The position numbers and the translations under genes are program-made. Of a DNA stretch of 64,000 nucleotides, positions 51,701 through 61,414 are shown one piece after another; the first letter of the stretch is position 1, and every line of letters starts with the position of its first letter. The stretch comes from Pseudoalteromonas shioyasakiensis (GTDB lineage: Bacteria; Pseudomonadota; Gammaproteobacteria; Enterobacterales; Alteromonadaceae): positions 1,536,501-1,600,500 of the forward strand of contig CP058414.1 of NCBI GenBank assembly GCA_013391845.1, given 5' to 3'. Below the pieces are notes generated by a model. The model was given only the letters and a program-made list of their open reading frames with translations. It searched no databases and had not been told where the DNA came from.

Positions 51701-54328
51701 TTACACCTTAATATTAATAATCGCATGCGATTTATAAAAAGCTTGGTGGCTTGATGTACCTTGCTGCAAGTTTAGCTCGCCTACATTTAAGCCATGGCCA
51801 GCTAATTTATGACGCAGTGTTTCTAAGTGCGGATGAGCAAGTGCGGTTACTTCTTGTGAAGAAGCGAGTAACTGACAATCAACTGCTTTATCCATCACCT
51901 CTGCGGTAATTTGTAACTTGCCAAGCTGGGCATAATCAAAGTTCAACCGCACAAACCAGACATTCTTAGCTTCGAGTTTATTTTTACTTGGCTTTTTATA
52001 CTGCCCTAAGCTGATTTCTGTTTGCCCAGTATCAGGAGGTAACTTCATCGGCAAGAAAAACTGCGCCAAAGCACTGTTATCTTGTTGCTGATTGATGGGC
52101 GTTGTTTGCACCTGAGCCAAAGTGTTTTTTAGTTGTGAAGCTTCAGCTGCCATAGCTTGCATCGCAGGCTGCTGTAGCTGTTCTAGTAACTTACTGCCGT
52201 TAACGGCTTTAAAGTTGGGCACTAACACTTGCAGTAAGGCATCAAGACCTGTCTGATTATTAAAACTAAGGTTGGTTGGTGCTTGGTTAATAATTGGTGC
52301 GGCAAGTGTAGCCACTGCTAATTGTTCTAACCCTTGGCTAAAGCTTGCTTGCTGAGTTTGGCTAGGCAGCGCTGTTGGCCTGAGGATACTTAAAAGTTCT
52401 CGTTCAATCGTTGTAGGGTGCATGTTTTGACTCGAGATCATGCGATTAAATGCTTGATTAACGAGTCGATTTAAATCTACTGAAGATAATGTATTTTGTT
52501 CACTCAGTGCTACAAGTTTTTCTGTTAATTGCACCGGTAGAGGTATGCTTGCTATAGGCTTGCTTTCAGGGAGCGGTAATAGTTTCGAAATCAGTGCCGC
52601 TTCAATCGGTCTTATCGGCAATAATGGCTGACTCAAGTTCGGTTCTTTCAAAGCTAAAAAAGGGGCGTGTAATTGAGTTTGCTGCTGAGCAACTTTTTGT
52701 AACCCTGCGGTTTGCTCACTAAGTGCTCGAGTCGCTGAGTTTAATGTCGCTTGTTTAGTTTGTATAACCTGCTCACTGCTATTTTTAACTACTGAATTTG
52801 CAAGATTACTTTTAACTTGAGCAAGCTGTTCAGGTACAGGCTTACCAGAACTCAGTGTATTAACAGCTTTGTTGTCTGTAGGCGCTGTTTGCAAAGTATT
52901 ATCTGTGCTCAGCAAAGAAGGTTGTGTTTTGCTACTGTTTGTTGATGATTGACTCGCCTGAGTTTGTGCATTAACAAGCGGCTCTAAACTGACTTTTATT
53001 CGCTGCAATAGTTGTATTAAAGGTGCCGCCTTGTTATAGCTTACGGGTAAACTAACTTGCTTTGCAGACTGACTTTCGGTTAATGATTCTGTCTGTTTAG
53101 ACGTAGGTAATGGCGTATTAGCTGTAACTGGCCCACTGGCTTTTTGCGCTACTTGGAACGCAGCGTGTTGTGGCGCGGTTTGTTGAACAGCGGCAAACTT
53201 TATTATATTGATTTTATTAGCATTAAAGCCTAGCTGGCTAATCATGTTTTTGCTTTCAATCAGCTGATGCGTTGACTGGTTAACAGCAGCTTTTGTGGTA
53301 GCAGGGAGTTTTTCAAAATAGCGCACTGCATCACTAATACGCGTTTTTAAATCAGCAAAACTGTCTTTTAGCCAAGAGCTAATTGGTGAATTTGAGCTGC
53401 TCGATGGTGCTAACAACGTATTCTTAGGTTCAACAGCTTGGCTTTTTAATGCTTGGTTAAATGTTTCAGACAGCGAATTCTTTAACAGTATTTGTTGCAC
53501 AGGTGCTTTATTTATCAGTTCAACAGTATTTTTAACTTGCTGGGGGATTAGTTTTAATGCATGCGGGTGAAATTGCCACTGGGCTTGAATCTGTTTGGCT
53601 TGCTTTGGCGACATTCTTGAAAGAGGTAGAATTAATTCGTTTTGTTGTTTGTTAGCAACACTCAGTTGCACTTGCTGCCCAGCTAGTTTTAAGTTCATTT
53701 CAGGGGTTAGCTTAGCCACCAACTCGGCTACTTTTTGTTGGTTAACACTTTGTTGATGCAATGAATCGCCAAAGCGATTAATAATATTTAAGTTAAAGCT
53801 GTTTTGTTGATTGGTAGCAGGCAGCAAAATGGCTTTAAGTGGTGCTTCAGCTTTTAAAAGAGCAACGAGGCTATTGTTAAGAGTAAACTCTGTTTTTAAT
53901 GTCGGTAGTTGTAGTAAAGGTTTGCTTGGTGCAATCTGAGCTGGGTGTGGCAGATTTGTATTTGCACTCCCTTGCGTTAGCAAGTTCAGTAGTGCTTGTA
54001 ACTGCTGGCTTTTGCCAAGTGTAATCGTCAGCGGTGATGGTGTGATAGTCAGCTGTTTACCATCACTACTTAATTGAATGTTGGCCGCTAAAAAGCGCTC
54101 AGTTTTGAGATTCTCTTGCTCTGTTGATAAGCGTAATGTTTGCCATGAGTTATTGATTAGCACGTCCATTTGCACGCTGTGCTTACCAATCACAATATTA
54201 CGGGCAGTTAGGCTCTGCTCAGCCAGCATTTTTAAGGCATCATTTGGTGAGTGTTCTGATGCACTGCTGATTGCTTTTGGGTCTAGATTAAGCTGAGTGC
54301 TGAGAGTCAACTGGCTTTGTTTATTCAT
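51701..54328 (-). CDS. Second FliK-like hook-length control protein
   Basis: An 875-residue, mostly low-complexity protein (Gln, Ser, Leu, Asn, Thr, Lys) with a C-terminal FliK-type Flg_hook domain (about residues 775-870): VWFVRLNFDYAQLGKLQITAEVMDKAVDCQLL and HLETLRHKLAGHGLNVGELNLQQG. It is the second FliK-type protein in the window and longer than fliK. It is paired with the FlhB C-domain gene. Members of this group are annotated FliK but their role is not settled; a length- or export-switching role with FhlB is the natural inference. Confidence 0.78.
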   Translation of the reverse strand: MNKQSQLTLSTQLNLDPKAISSASEHSPNDALKMLAEQSLTARNIVIGKHSVQMDVLINNSWQTLRLSTEQENLKTERFLAANIQLSSDGKQLTITPSPLTITLGKSQQLQALLNLLTQGSANTNLPHPAQIAPSKPLLQLPTLKTEFTLNNSLVALLKAEAPLKAILLPATNQQNSFNLNIINRFGDSLHQQSVNQQKVAELVAKLTPEMNLKLAGQQVQLSVANKQQNELILPLSRMSPKQAKQIQAQWQFHPHALKLIPQQVKNTVELINKAPVQQILLKNSLSETFNQALKSQAVEPKNTLLAPSSSSNSPISSWLKDSFADLKTRISDAVRYFEKLPATTKAAVNQSTHQLIESKNMISQLGFNANKINIIKFAAVQQTAPQHAAFQVAQKASGPVTANTPLPTSKQTESLTESQSAKQVSLPVSYNKAAPLIQLLQRIKVSLEPLVNAQTQASQSSTNSSKTQPSLLSTDNTLQTAPTDNKAVNTLSSGKPVPEQLAQVKSNLANSVVKNSSEQVIQTKQATLNSATRALSEQTAGLQKVAQQQTQLHAPFLALKEPNLSQPLLPIRPIEAALISKLLPLPESKPIASIPLPVQLTEKLVALSEQNTLSSVDLNRLVNQAFNRMISSQNMHPTTIERELLSILRPTALPSQTQQASFSQGLEQLAVATLAAPIINQAPTNLSFNNQTGLDALLQVLVPNFKAVNGSKLLEQLQQPAMQAMAAEASQLKNTLAQVQTTPINQQQDNSALAQFFLPMKLPPDTGQTEISLGQYKKPSKNKLEAKNVWFVRLNFDYAQLGKLQITAEVMDKAVDCQLLASSQEVTALAHPHLETLRHKLAGHGLNVGELNLQQGTSSHQAFYKSHAIINIKV

Positions 54329-54430
54329 TATTTTAGATCAAATATAAGTTAATCGTTTTAAAGCAATATTCGTATTACCCTATCATTATGGTAGACTAAC
54401 GCCTAATTTTGGGTATAGAGAATCGTCATC

Positions 54431-55051
54431 TTGTTACACATTAAGGCCGTCACCTGCATCAAGCAAGATCGTTGTTTGTTTGCGGATCTTAATTTCAGCT
54501 TGAAATCGGGGCAAATTATGCAGTTAGCTGGTCCGAATGGGGCTGGTAAAACATCATTATTGCGCATTATCGCGGGTTTCGCTATGCCAGATGAAGGCGA
54601 TGTTTTTTACCAAGAGCGTTCGATTACAAAATACTATGATGAATATGCACAAGAGCTAATGTTCATCGGCCATAAAACCGGTGTAAATACGCAACTCACT
54701 GCCCTTGAGAATGTTGCATTTTGGCTAAAAATTAATGGTTATGATTGCAAGCAAGACTTATATCCGATCCTAGCAAAAATAGGTTTAGTTGGCCTTGAAG
54801 ATGTGCCTGTTCGCATGTTGTCAGCAGGACAGCAGCGCCGTGTAGCCTTAGTAAGGTTGTGGTTAAATAGTGCCAAGCTATGGATCCTTGATGAGCCATT
54901 TACGGCTCTTGATAAAAGCGGTGTAGCATTTTTGCAAGAACGCTTTGTTGAGCATTTAAATGCTGGCGGCGCAATTCTATTAACCACCCACCAAGATTTA
55001 ACGACACAATTTAGTGACCTAAAAACAGTGACTTTGGAGTATCGCCACTGA
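54431..55051 (+). CDS. ccmA: Haem exporter ATP-binding protein CcmA
   Basis: The ATPase of the CcmABCD complex, which releases holo-CcmE for cytochrome c maturation. GPNGAGKTSLLRIIAGF is the Walker A, LSAGQQRRVALVRLWL the signature, and LWILDEPFTALDKSG the Walker B. A TTG start at 54431 gives MLHIKAVTCIKQDR, matching the family's N-terminus; the ribosome site is a weak GAGA. It heads the ccm operon, 102 bases from the divergent FliK-like gene. The 206 residues are typical. Confidence 0.95.
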   Translation: MLHIKAVTCIKQDRCLFADLNFSLKSGQIMQLAGPNGAGKTSLLRIIAGFAMPDEGDVFYQERSITKYYDEYAQELMFIGHKTGVNTQLTALENVAFWLKINGYDCKQDLYPILAKIGLVGLEDVPVRMLSAGQQRRVALVRLWLNSAKLWILDEPFTALDKSGVAFLQERFVEHLNAGGAILLTTHQDLTTQFSDLKTVTLEYRH

Positions 55052-55737
55052 TGGTAAAGCAGCATTCGTATTGGCAATTATTCTCTGCGGTTTTTTCTAA
55101 AGATCTGAAATTAGCGTTTCGTCAGCGTGCTGAAATCGTTAACCCCATCTTGTTTTTTCTTATTGTTATTACACTTTTTCCGTTAGCAATTGGCCCTGAG
55201 CCTGGACTGCTAGCTCGCATGGCTCCGGGTATTATTTGGGTTGCTGCGTTACTATCGACAATGTTAGGCCTAGATAAACTATTTCGTGATGATTATCACG
55301 ACGGAACATTAGAGCAATTAATTGCCTCTTCGTATCCATTACCGTTGACAGTGCTTGCAAAAGTTGCGGCTCATTGGGTTATTACGGGGCTGCCTTTAGT
55401 GTTAATGACACCGGTATTTGCTTTGTTATTGAATTTAGAAAGTTCAGCGCTTTTAGCAACTGTTCTCACGTTATTGTTGGGGACACCATTGCTTAGCTTC
55501 ATTGGCGCAATTGGCGCTGGACTTACTGTGGGACTGCAAAAAGGCGGCATTCTAATGAGTTTGCTTGTTTTGCCTTTGTATATCCCTGTACTAATCTTTG
55601 CAACCTCTGCTATTGATACCAGCTCTATGGAGCTTGCCTATAGCGGACAGCTTGCAATTCTTGGTGCCATGCTAATCGTAGCGATTATAGCGGCGCCAAT
55701 TGCCATATCGTCAGCATTGAAAGTGAGTGTAAGTTAA
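55051..55737 (+). CDS. ccmB: Haem exporter membrane protein CcmB
   Basis: The membrane partner of CcmA, with six helices in 228 residues. FSKDLKLAFRQRAEIVNPILFFLIVITLFPL at the N-terminus and LDKLFRDDYHDGTLEQLIASSYPL are conserved family segments. Its ATG overlaps the ccmA stop by one base (TGATGG). No defects are visible. Confidence 0.95.
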   Translation: MVKQHSYWQLFSAVFSKDLKLAFRQRAEIVNPILFFLIVITLFPLAIGPEPGLLARMAPGIIWVAALLSTMLGLDKLFRDDYHDGTLEQLIASSYPLPLTVLAKVAAHWVITGLPLVLMTPVFALLLNLESSALLATVLTLLLGTPLLSFIGAIGAGLTVGLQKGGILMSLLVLPLYIPVLIFATSAIDTSSMELAYSGQLAILGAMLIVAIIAAPIAISSALKVSVS

Positions 55738-55738
55738 T

Positions 55739-56476
55739 ATGTGGAAGTGGTTACATCCCTACGCAAAAGCAGATCGTGCTTACCAATTGTGTAACACCTT
55801 ACTGCCTTATTTCGCCGTCGTTACGGTGGTCTGTATGATTGTTGGATGGGTCTGGGGGCTTGCTTATGCTCCAGCCGATTACCAACAAAAAGATAGCTAC
55901 CGAATTATTTTTATCCATGTGCCTTCAGCAATTTTATCAATGGGCGCTTATTCTTCTATGGCGATTGCAGCAGTGATCGCACTAGTATGGCAATTACGTA
56001 ATGCTGAACTTGCTGTAATTGCAATTGCACCAGTTGGGGCATGTGTGACAGCGATAGCACTAATTACCGGCGCAGCATGGGGTAAACCTATGTGGGGCGC
56101 ATGGTGGGTGTGGGATGCGCGTCTTACCTCTGAGCTCATTCTGTTATTTTTATACTTGGGTGTGTTATCGCTTTATCATGCTTTTGAAGATAAAAAAGCA
56201 GCGGGTCGTGCCGCCTGTATTTTAGCGATTGTTGGAGTTATCAACTTACCGATTATTCACTTCTCGGTAGAGTGGTGGAATACCTTGCACCAAGGTGCAA
56301 CCATTACAAAGTTTGATACTAAAGCCATTGATCCAAGCATGTTTTGGCCATTAATGGTGAACATAGTTGCGTTTGCAGGTTTTGTTGGGGTTGTGACTTT
56401 AATCCGCCTTAAAAACGAAATTTTACAACGTGAAAAGCACCGCCCTTGGGTGCGTGATATGCTTAAGCGAGGTTAA
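55739..56476 (+). CDS. ccmC: Haem transfer protein CcmC
   Basis: CcmC loads haem onto CcmE in the periplasm. The WWD (tryptophan-rich) domain is present as WGKPMWGAWWVWDARLTSELILLFLYLG, with flanking haem-ligand histidines in IFIHVPSAILSMG and FSVEWWNTLHQGATI. Six membrane helices fit. The 245 residues are normal. It begins one base after ccmB. Confidence 0.96.
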   Translation: MWKWLHPYAKADRAYQLCNTLLPYFAVVTVVCMIVGWVWGLAYAPADYQQKDSYRIIFIHVPSAILSMGAYSSMAIAAVIALVWQLRNAELAVIAIAPVGACVTAIALITGAAWGKPMWGAWWVWDARLTSELILLFLYLGVLSLYHAFEDKKAAGRAACILAIVGVINLPIIHFSVEWWNTLHQGATITKFDTKAIDPSMFWPLMVNIVAFAGFVGVVTLIRLKNEILQREKHRPWVRDMLKRG

Positions 56477-56478
56477 TC

Positions 56479-56682
56479 ATGCAGTTTGATTCTTTTTCAG
56501 ATTTTATTGCCATGGGTGGCTATGGCTTTTATGTGTGGTTGTCTTTTGGCAGCTGTGCATTGATTTTACTCGGTATTTTATTTAGTTCGTTAAACGATAC
56601 AAAGCGTATTTTCTCTTCAGTTAGGCAGCAAGCACAACGTGAAGAGCGCATTAAGAAAGCGAAGCAAGAGGCAGGGCAATGA
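56479..56682 (+). CDS. ccmD: Haem exporter small subunit CcmD
   Basis: CcmD is the small membrane protein of the CcmABCDE complex. The 67 residues contain the family motif [27 protein letters not shown] around a single membrane helix, then a basic, cytoplasmic tail rich in Arg, Lys and Gln. It overlaps ccmE by four bases and lies two bases after ccmC. Confidence 0.92.
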   Translation: MQFDSFSDFIAMGGYGFYVWLSFGSCALILLGILFSSLNDTKRIFSSVRQQAQREERIKKAKQEAGQ

Positions 56683-57158
56683 ATCCAAGACGTAAAAAAC
56701 GTTTATTAGCTGTTGTAGCCATTATTTTTGGTGTGGGTGCAACCATTGGTTTAGTGCTTTATGCACTGCAAGAAAACATCAATCTATTCTATACCCCAAG
56801 TGAACTTGTTGAGGGTAAAGGACCAAATAAAGAAAAACCGCACATCGGTCAGAAGCTACGTATAGGTGGCATGGTTGTTCCAGGCTCAGTTGTTCGAGAT
56901 GAATCAAGCTTAAAGGTAAGCTTTAAGTTAATAGATAAAGGCCCTATGGTGACCATTAATTATCAAGGGATTTTGCCAGACTTATTTCGTGAAGGCCAAG
57001 GGATTGTGGCGCAGGGCGTGTTAGTAAAAGCGAATGAAATTGATGCCTTTGAAGTTCTTGCAAAGCATGATGAAGAGTATATGCCAGCAGAAGTTGCAGA
57101 AGCAGTGAAAGGTATTAAACACGAAAAACCGACGTATAACTTAGAGAACGGTAATTAA
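56679..57158 (+). CDS. ccmE: Periplasmic haem chaperone CcmE
   Basis: CcmE binds haem covalently and hands it to apocytochrome c. An N-terminal membrane anchor (about residues 8-28) precedes an OB-fold; the haem-binding histidine is in [14 protein letters not shown], with the downstream tyrosine of the HxxxY motif. The 159 residues are normal. Its ATG overlaps ccmD by four bases and ccmF starts one base after its stop. Confidence 0.95.
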   Translation: MNPRRKKRLLAVVAIIFGVGATIGLVLYALQENINLFYTPSELVEGKGPNKEKPHIGQKLRIGGMVVPGSVVRDESSLKVSFKLIDKGPMVTINYQGILPDLFREGQGIVAQGVLVKANEIDAFEVLAKHDEEYMPAEVAEAVKGIKHEKPTYNLENGN

Positions 57159-57159
57159 T

Positions 57160-59115
57160 ATGATCCCAGAACTCGGTTATTTTTCTTTAACACTGGCTAT
57201 GGTGCTCAGTGTTTTACTGTGTATTTTTCCTTTGTGGGGGGCGCATACCGGCAATTTACGTTTAATGCGCGCAGCTCCATCATTAGCAATTGGGCAGTTC
57301 GTATTTGTACTTTTATCATTTGCAGCACTTATTTATGCCAGTTTAACCGACGACTTTACCGTATCGTACGTTGCTTATCACTCAAGTAGCACCTTACCTT
57401 GGTACTACAAAATCACTTCGACATGGGGTGGTCATGAAGGAGCAATTTTACTTTGGTTAGTGATGCAAGCAGGTTGGACAGCCGTTGTTGCTATGCGCTC
57501 GCAATCATTGCCTTGGGTTTTACGTGCCCGAGTGCTTGGTGTGTTAGGCTTTTTAGGTGTCGGCTTTATGCTGTATACCTTGTTAATGTCGAGCCCATTT
57601 GAACGTCTATTGCCGTATTTCCCAGTTGAAGGTCGCGATTTAAATCCATTACTGCAAGACCCAGGTATGATTATTCACCCGCCATTGCTTTATATGGGTT
57701 ACGTAGGTCTATCAGTGTCTTTCTCATTCGCAATCGCTGCGCTACTTACTGGTAAACTCGATAATACTTGGGCCAAGTGGTCTCGTCCTTGGACTATGGC
57801 TGCATGGGGGTTTTTAACTTTAGGTATTACCATCGGTAGTTGGTGGGCATACTCAGAACTAGGCTGGGGCGGCTGGTGGTTCTGGGATCCCGTTGAAAAC
57901 GCTTCTTTAATGCCATGGCTTGTGGCAACAGCGCTATTACACTCACTCTCAACCACAGAAAAACGTGGTGTATTTAAGTCATGGACAGTGTTACTGGCTA
58001 TTGCGGCATTCTCTCTAAGCTTACTTGGTACTTTTATTGTTCGATCGGGCATTATTGTATCTGTGCATGCCTTTGCGTCAGATCCTAATCGCGGTATGTT
58101 CATTTTAGCTTTCTTAGCCATTGTTGTGGGTGGAGGTTTATCGCTGTATGCACTGCGTGTTTCACAGGTGAAAAGTGAGGGCCGTTATAAGTTTGCCTCA
58201 CGTGAAGTTGCCCTTTGGTTAAACAATATATTTTTAGTTGTGGCAACGCTGATTGTACTTCTAGGTACTTTACTGCCAATGATCCACAAAGAGCTTGGCT
58301 TAGGCAGTATTTCGATTGGTGAGCCTTTCTTCAACAAGATGTTTGCTATTCTACTAGTGCCATTTGCCATTTTAATGGGTATGGGTCCACTGTTACGTTG
58401 GAAACAAAACAAATGGTCAATGCTGCAGAACAAACTTGTTCTGTCGGCAGCAGTAAGTTTAGTTGCAACGGCGGCATGGTTGTATTCAAGCTACGACGTG
58501 ATTGCGCCAATTACTTTTATTGCAACAGCATTGGCGGTATGGATTTTTGTTACCACTCTTGTTGATTTAGCTGCAAAAGTGACTATTCATAGCTCTCTAG
58601 GCGAAGGCTTTAAACGACTAGGGCTAAGTTACTGGGCGATGGTTTTAGGTCACATTGGTTTAGCATTCGTGATTGCAGGTGTAACGTTAACTTCTGCTTA
58701 CTCAGTTGAGCGTGATGTATCAATGAAGCCTGGCGAAACCGTGGCTTTAAATGAATACCAGTACCGATTTGACGGTGTTAAAACAATTCGTGGCGCAAAC
58801 TATAGTGGTCATGCAGGTGTCGTCACTGTACTGAAAAATGATAAAAAAGTGACCGTTTTACATGCTGAAAAGCGTCGTTATGACATTGGTATGCAATTTA
58901 TGACAGAAGCGGCTGTTGATGCCGGTTTTACACGAGACTTATACCTAGCACTGGGTGAGCAATTAAGCCAAGGTGCTTGGTCGTTACGTATTTATCATAA
59001 ACCTTATGTTCGTTGGATGTGGCTCGGTGGTATCTTGATTTCACTGGCAGGCTTTTTAGTGCTTGGTGATAAACGCTATCGCCAGAAGTCGACTAAGCAG
59101 GAGGCTTTAGTATGA
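57160..59115 (+). CDS. ccmF: Cytochrome c haem lyase subunit CcmF
   Basis: CcmF works with CcmH/I to ligate haem to apocytochrome c. The 651-residue protein has about 15 membrane helices and the WWD domain GWGGWWFWDPVENASLMPWLVATALLHS, with conserved histidines in TSTWGGHEGAILLW and MIIHPPLLYMGYVG. It is followed by ccmG with a four-base overlap. Confidence 0.96.
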   Translation: MIPELGYFSLTLAMVLSVLLCIFPLWGAHTGNLRLMRAAPSLAIGQFVFVLLSFAALIYASLTDDFTVSYVAYHSSSTLPWYYKITSTWGGHEGAILLWLVMQAGWTAVVAMRSQSLPWVLRARVLGVLGFLGVGFMLYTLLMSSPFERLLPYFPVEGRDLNPLLQDPGMIIHPPLLYMGYVGLSVSFSFAIAALLTGKLDNTWAKWSRPWTMAAWGFLTLGITIGSWWAYSELGWGGWWFWDPVENASLMPWLVATALLHSLSTTEKRGVFKSWTVLLAIAAFSLSLLGTFIVRSGIIVSVHAFASDPNRGMFILAFLAIVVGGGLSLYALRVSQVKSEGRYKFASREVALWLNNIFLVVATLIVLLGTLLPMIHKELGLGSISIGEPFFNKMFAILLVPFAILMGMGPLLRWKQNKWSMLQNKLVLSAAVSLVATAAWLYSSYDVIAPITFIATALAVWIFVTTLVDLAAKVTIHSSLGEGFKRLGLSYWAMVLGHIGLAFVIAGVTLTSAYSVERDVSMKPGETVALNEYQYRFDGVKTIRGANYSGHAGVVTVLKNDKKVTVLHAEKRRYDIGMQFMTEAAVDAGFTRDLYLALGEQLSQGAWSLRIYHKPYVRWMWLGGILISLAGFLVLGDKRYRQKSTKQEALV

Positions 59116-59681
59116 ATCGCAAACTCATCGCACTAGCGCCTTTATTGGTGTTCGTTTTACTGTGTGTGTTTTTATATCAAGGTTTGTTTGCTAATCCTCG
59201 TGAGTTACAAACAGGGCGTATTGGGCAGGCTATGCCTACTTTTAACTTGCCAGATTTGATGGATGAGTCAAAGCGTTGGACTAACGCCGATTTAAAAGGT
59301 GAAGTTTACCTACTTAATGTATGGGGTACTTGGTGTCCGACTTGTTTAGCTGAGTTAGGTTACTTGACTGAGCTTAGAGAGCAGGGCGTTAAGATAGTTG
59401 GTTTATACTATGAACAAGGCTATGACCCTGATTTCGATGGTCAGTTTGATATTAACGCACTACGTGAAGACGTAACTAGCATGCTTAATCGTGCCGGCGA
59501 CCCGTATCAATTTAATATCTTAGATTTAAAGCGCACTTTAGCTCTTGATTTAGGGGTTTCTGGTGCGCCAGAAACCTTCTTAGTCGATAAGCAAGGCACT
59601 ATTTTGCTGCACCATACAGGCGATATTAATCCGCGTGTATGGCGTGCTAAATTCGCACCGTTAATGCAGGAGTTACAGTAA
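59112..59681 (+). CDS. ccmG: Thiol:disulfide oxidoreductase CcmG (DsbE)
   Basis: A membrane-anchored thioredoxin-like protein that keeps apocytochrome cysteines reduced. WGTWCPTCLAEL carries the CxxC active site, and SGAPETFLVDKQG holds the cis-proline loop. The N-terminal helix LIALAPLLVFVLLCVFLYQGLF is an uncleaved anchor. The 189 residues are typical. It overlaps ccmF by four bases and shares one base with ccmH. Confidence 0.95.
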   Translation: MNRKLIALAPLLVFVLLCVFLYQGLFANPRELQTGRIGQAMPTFNLPDLMDESKRWTNADLKGEVYLLNVWGTWCPTCLAELGYLTELREQGVKIVGLYYEQGYDPDFDGQFDINALREDVTSMLNRAGDPYQFNILDLKRTLALDLGVSGAPETFLVDKQGTILLHHTGDINPRVWRAKFAPLMQELQ

Positions 59682-60142
59682 TGAGACTCGTGATCTTTTT
59701 AGTAAGTTTGTTTATCACGTTTACAGCATTTGCAGAGCAAGACAAGTATCAATTTGATGATAAAGAACAAGCCGTTCGCTTTAGTGAGCTAACCAAAGAG
59801 CTGCGCTGTCCAAAATGTCAAAACCAAAATATAGCTGACTCAGACGCGGTTGTAGCCAAAGACTTACGCGATAAGGTGTTAGCGCTGGTAAAAGATGGCA
59901 AAAGCAAAGATGAAGTCATTGATTACATGATTGACCGTTATGGTTACTTCGTACACTACGATCCACCAGTCACACCAGCAACCTTGGTATTGTGGGTATT
60001 GCCTGTATTGATTGTGGTTCTTGGCTTTGGCTTTATTGTTTTACGCCAACGCAAGGCATCAGTGAAACAAACATGGACAGAGCAAGACGAAGCATTACTT
60101 GCAAAATTAATTGAACAAAATCAACGTCAGGAGCAAAGCTAG
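59681..60142 (+). CDS. ccmH: Cytochrome c maturation protein CcmH
   Basis: CcmH (CycL) is the thiol partner that reduces apocytochrome and joins the lyase. A signal peptide (LVIFLVSLFITFTAFAEQ) is followed by the LRCPKCQNQNIADSDAVVAKDLRDKV motif with its CxxC, and one membrane helix near residues 105-126. The 153 residues match the short CcmH type, with the TPR part encoded separately in ccmI. Confidence 0.95.
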   Translation: MRLVIFLVSLFITFTAFAEQDKYQFDDKEQAVRFSELTKELRCPKCQNQNIADSDAVVAKDLRDKVLALVKDGKSKDEVIDYMIDRYGYFVHYDPPVTPATLVLWVLPVLIVVLGFGFIVLRQRKASVKQTWTEQDEALLAKLIEQNQRQEQS

Positions 60143-61405
60143 ATGGCATTAATGTGGGCTTCTTTTGTTTTACTCACACTGATTGCATTGCTATTTGTTG
60201 TCGTACCGTTTTTTAAACGTGAGCGTATTCAACGTCTTGATCACAATGCAAACTCGGAGTTAATCCGAATTTATCATCAACGTTTAGATGAACTTAAAAC
60301 TGAACTCGATAACCAACGTATTGATGCACAAATGCACGATGAGTCAGTTATCGAACAAAAACGTCGTTTACTCAATGAGTTGTCGCCTGAAAAAGCGTTG
60401 AACAGTAAAGGTAATAACCGTATTTTTGCCCTTACTGGCGCAGGCTTTTTGATTGTTTTAACAGCTATCTTTTATGGTTATACCGGTAGTCAGCAGCAAA
60501 TTAAAGGCTGGCATGACGCGATGGCTAATCTTAAGTCATACGGTGAGCGTGCCGTTATGCAAGAAGGTGAGCCTTTAACACCGAATGAGCTACAAGCTTT
60601 TGCTTTAGCACTGCGTACTAAGCTTGATCAAAGTGGTGACGATGAAGTGGCGTGGATGCTACTAGGTCGTGTTGCTATGTCATTAAATGAATTTGATATG
60701 GCAATGCAGTCATTTGATAAAGTGCTTAAAATGAATCCTGATAACAAACAAGTGCTGATCAGCTACTCGCAAGTTTTGCTAATGGAAGGCAGTGATGCGA
60801 ATATGTCTCGAGCAGCGACTATGTTATCAAGAGTGCTAAAAGCAGAGCCAACTAATATTGATGCAATCTCATTATTAGCATTGATTGCTTATGAGCGTAA
60901 AGATTGGCTTCAAGCTAAAACAGCATTTGAAGTATTGCTTGCAAGTATGCAGCAAAGCGACCCGCGTTATAGCATGATTGCAGAGCGTATTGCCGAAATC
61001 GATGCCCATTTAAGTAATGATCAGCAAGTCAAAAAGACTGAATTAGCAGAGGCTACAAGCAGTGAAATTAGCATCACAGTTGATTTAGACCCTGCACTTG
61101 CCGATTCACAGCCGCAAAACGGTACATTGTTTATTTTTGCTAAAGCGGCAAGTGGCCCGCAAATGCCATTGGCTGTAGTTAAAATGACAGAGTATAGTTT
61201 TCCGTTAACAGTGATGTTAAGTGATACTAATGCGATGGTTGAAGGTCTGAATCTATCTAGTGTCGATAAAATTATTTTAACTGCGCGTTTATCAAAAGAT
61301 GCAACTGTGGTAACTTCAAGCGGCGAGTTGGAAGGCAAGTCGGATGTCTTAGAGCGTGCAAACGTTAAAGAATATTCACTGCTAATTAATGAGTTAATAC
61401 CGTAA
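60143..61405 (+). CDS. ccmI: Cytochrome c maturation protein CcmI
   Basis: CcmI delivers apocytochrome c to the haem lyase. It has two N-terminal membrane helices (about residues 3-23 and 95-115) separated by a basic coiled segment, TPR-type repeats at about 150-285, and a C-terminal domain with VDLDPALADSQPQNGTLFIFAKAASGPQMPLAVVK. The 420 residues are typical. It starts directly after ccmH. Confidence 0.93.
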   Translation: MALMWASFVLLTLIALLFVVVPFFKRERIQRLDHNANSELIRIYHQRLDELKTELDNQRIDAQMHDESVIEQKRRLLNELSPEKALNSKGNNRIFALTGAGFLIVLTAIFYGYTGSQQQIKGWHDAMANLKSYGERAVMQEGEPLTPNELQAFALALRTKLDQSGDDEVAWMLLGRVAMSLNEFDMAMQSFDKVLKMNPDNKQVLISYSQVLLMEGSDANMSRAATMLSRVLKAEPTNIDAISLLALIAYERKDWLQAKTAFEVLLASMQQSDPRYSMIAERIAEIDAHLSNDQQVKKTELAEATSSEISITVDLDPALADSQPQNGTLFIFAKAASGPQMPLAVVKMTEYSFPLTVMLSDTNAMVEGLNLSSVDKIILTARLSKDATVVTSSGELEGKSDVLERANVKEYSLLINELIP

Positions 61406-61414
61406 GGATAGCCG

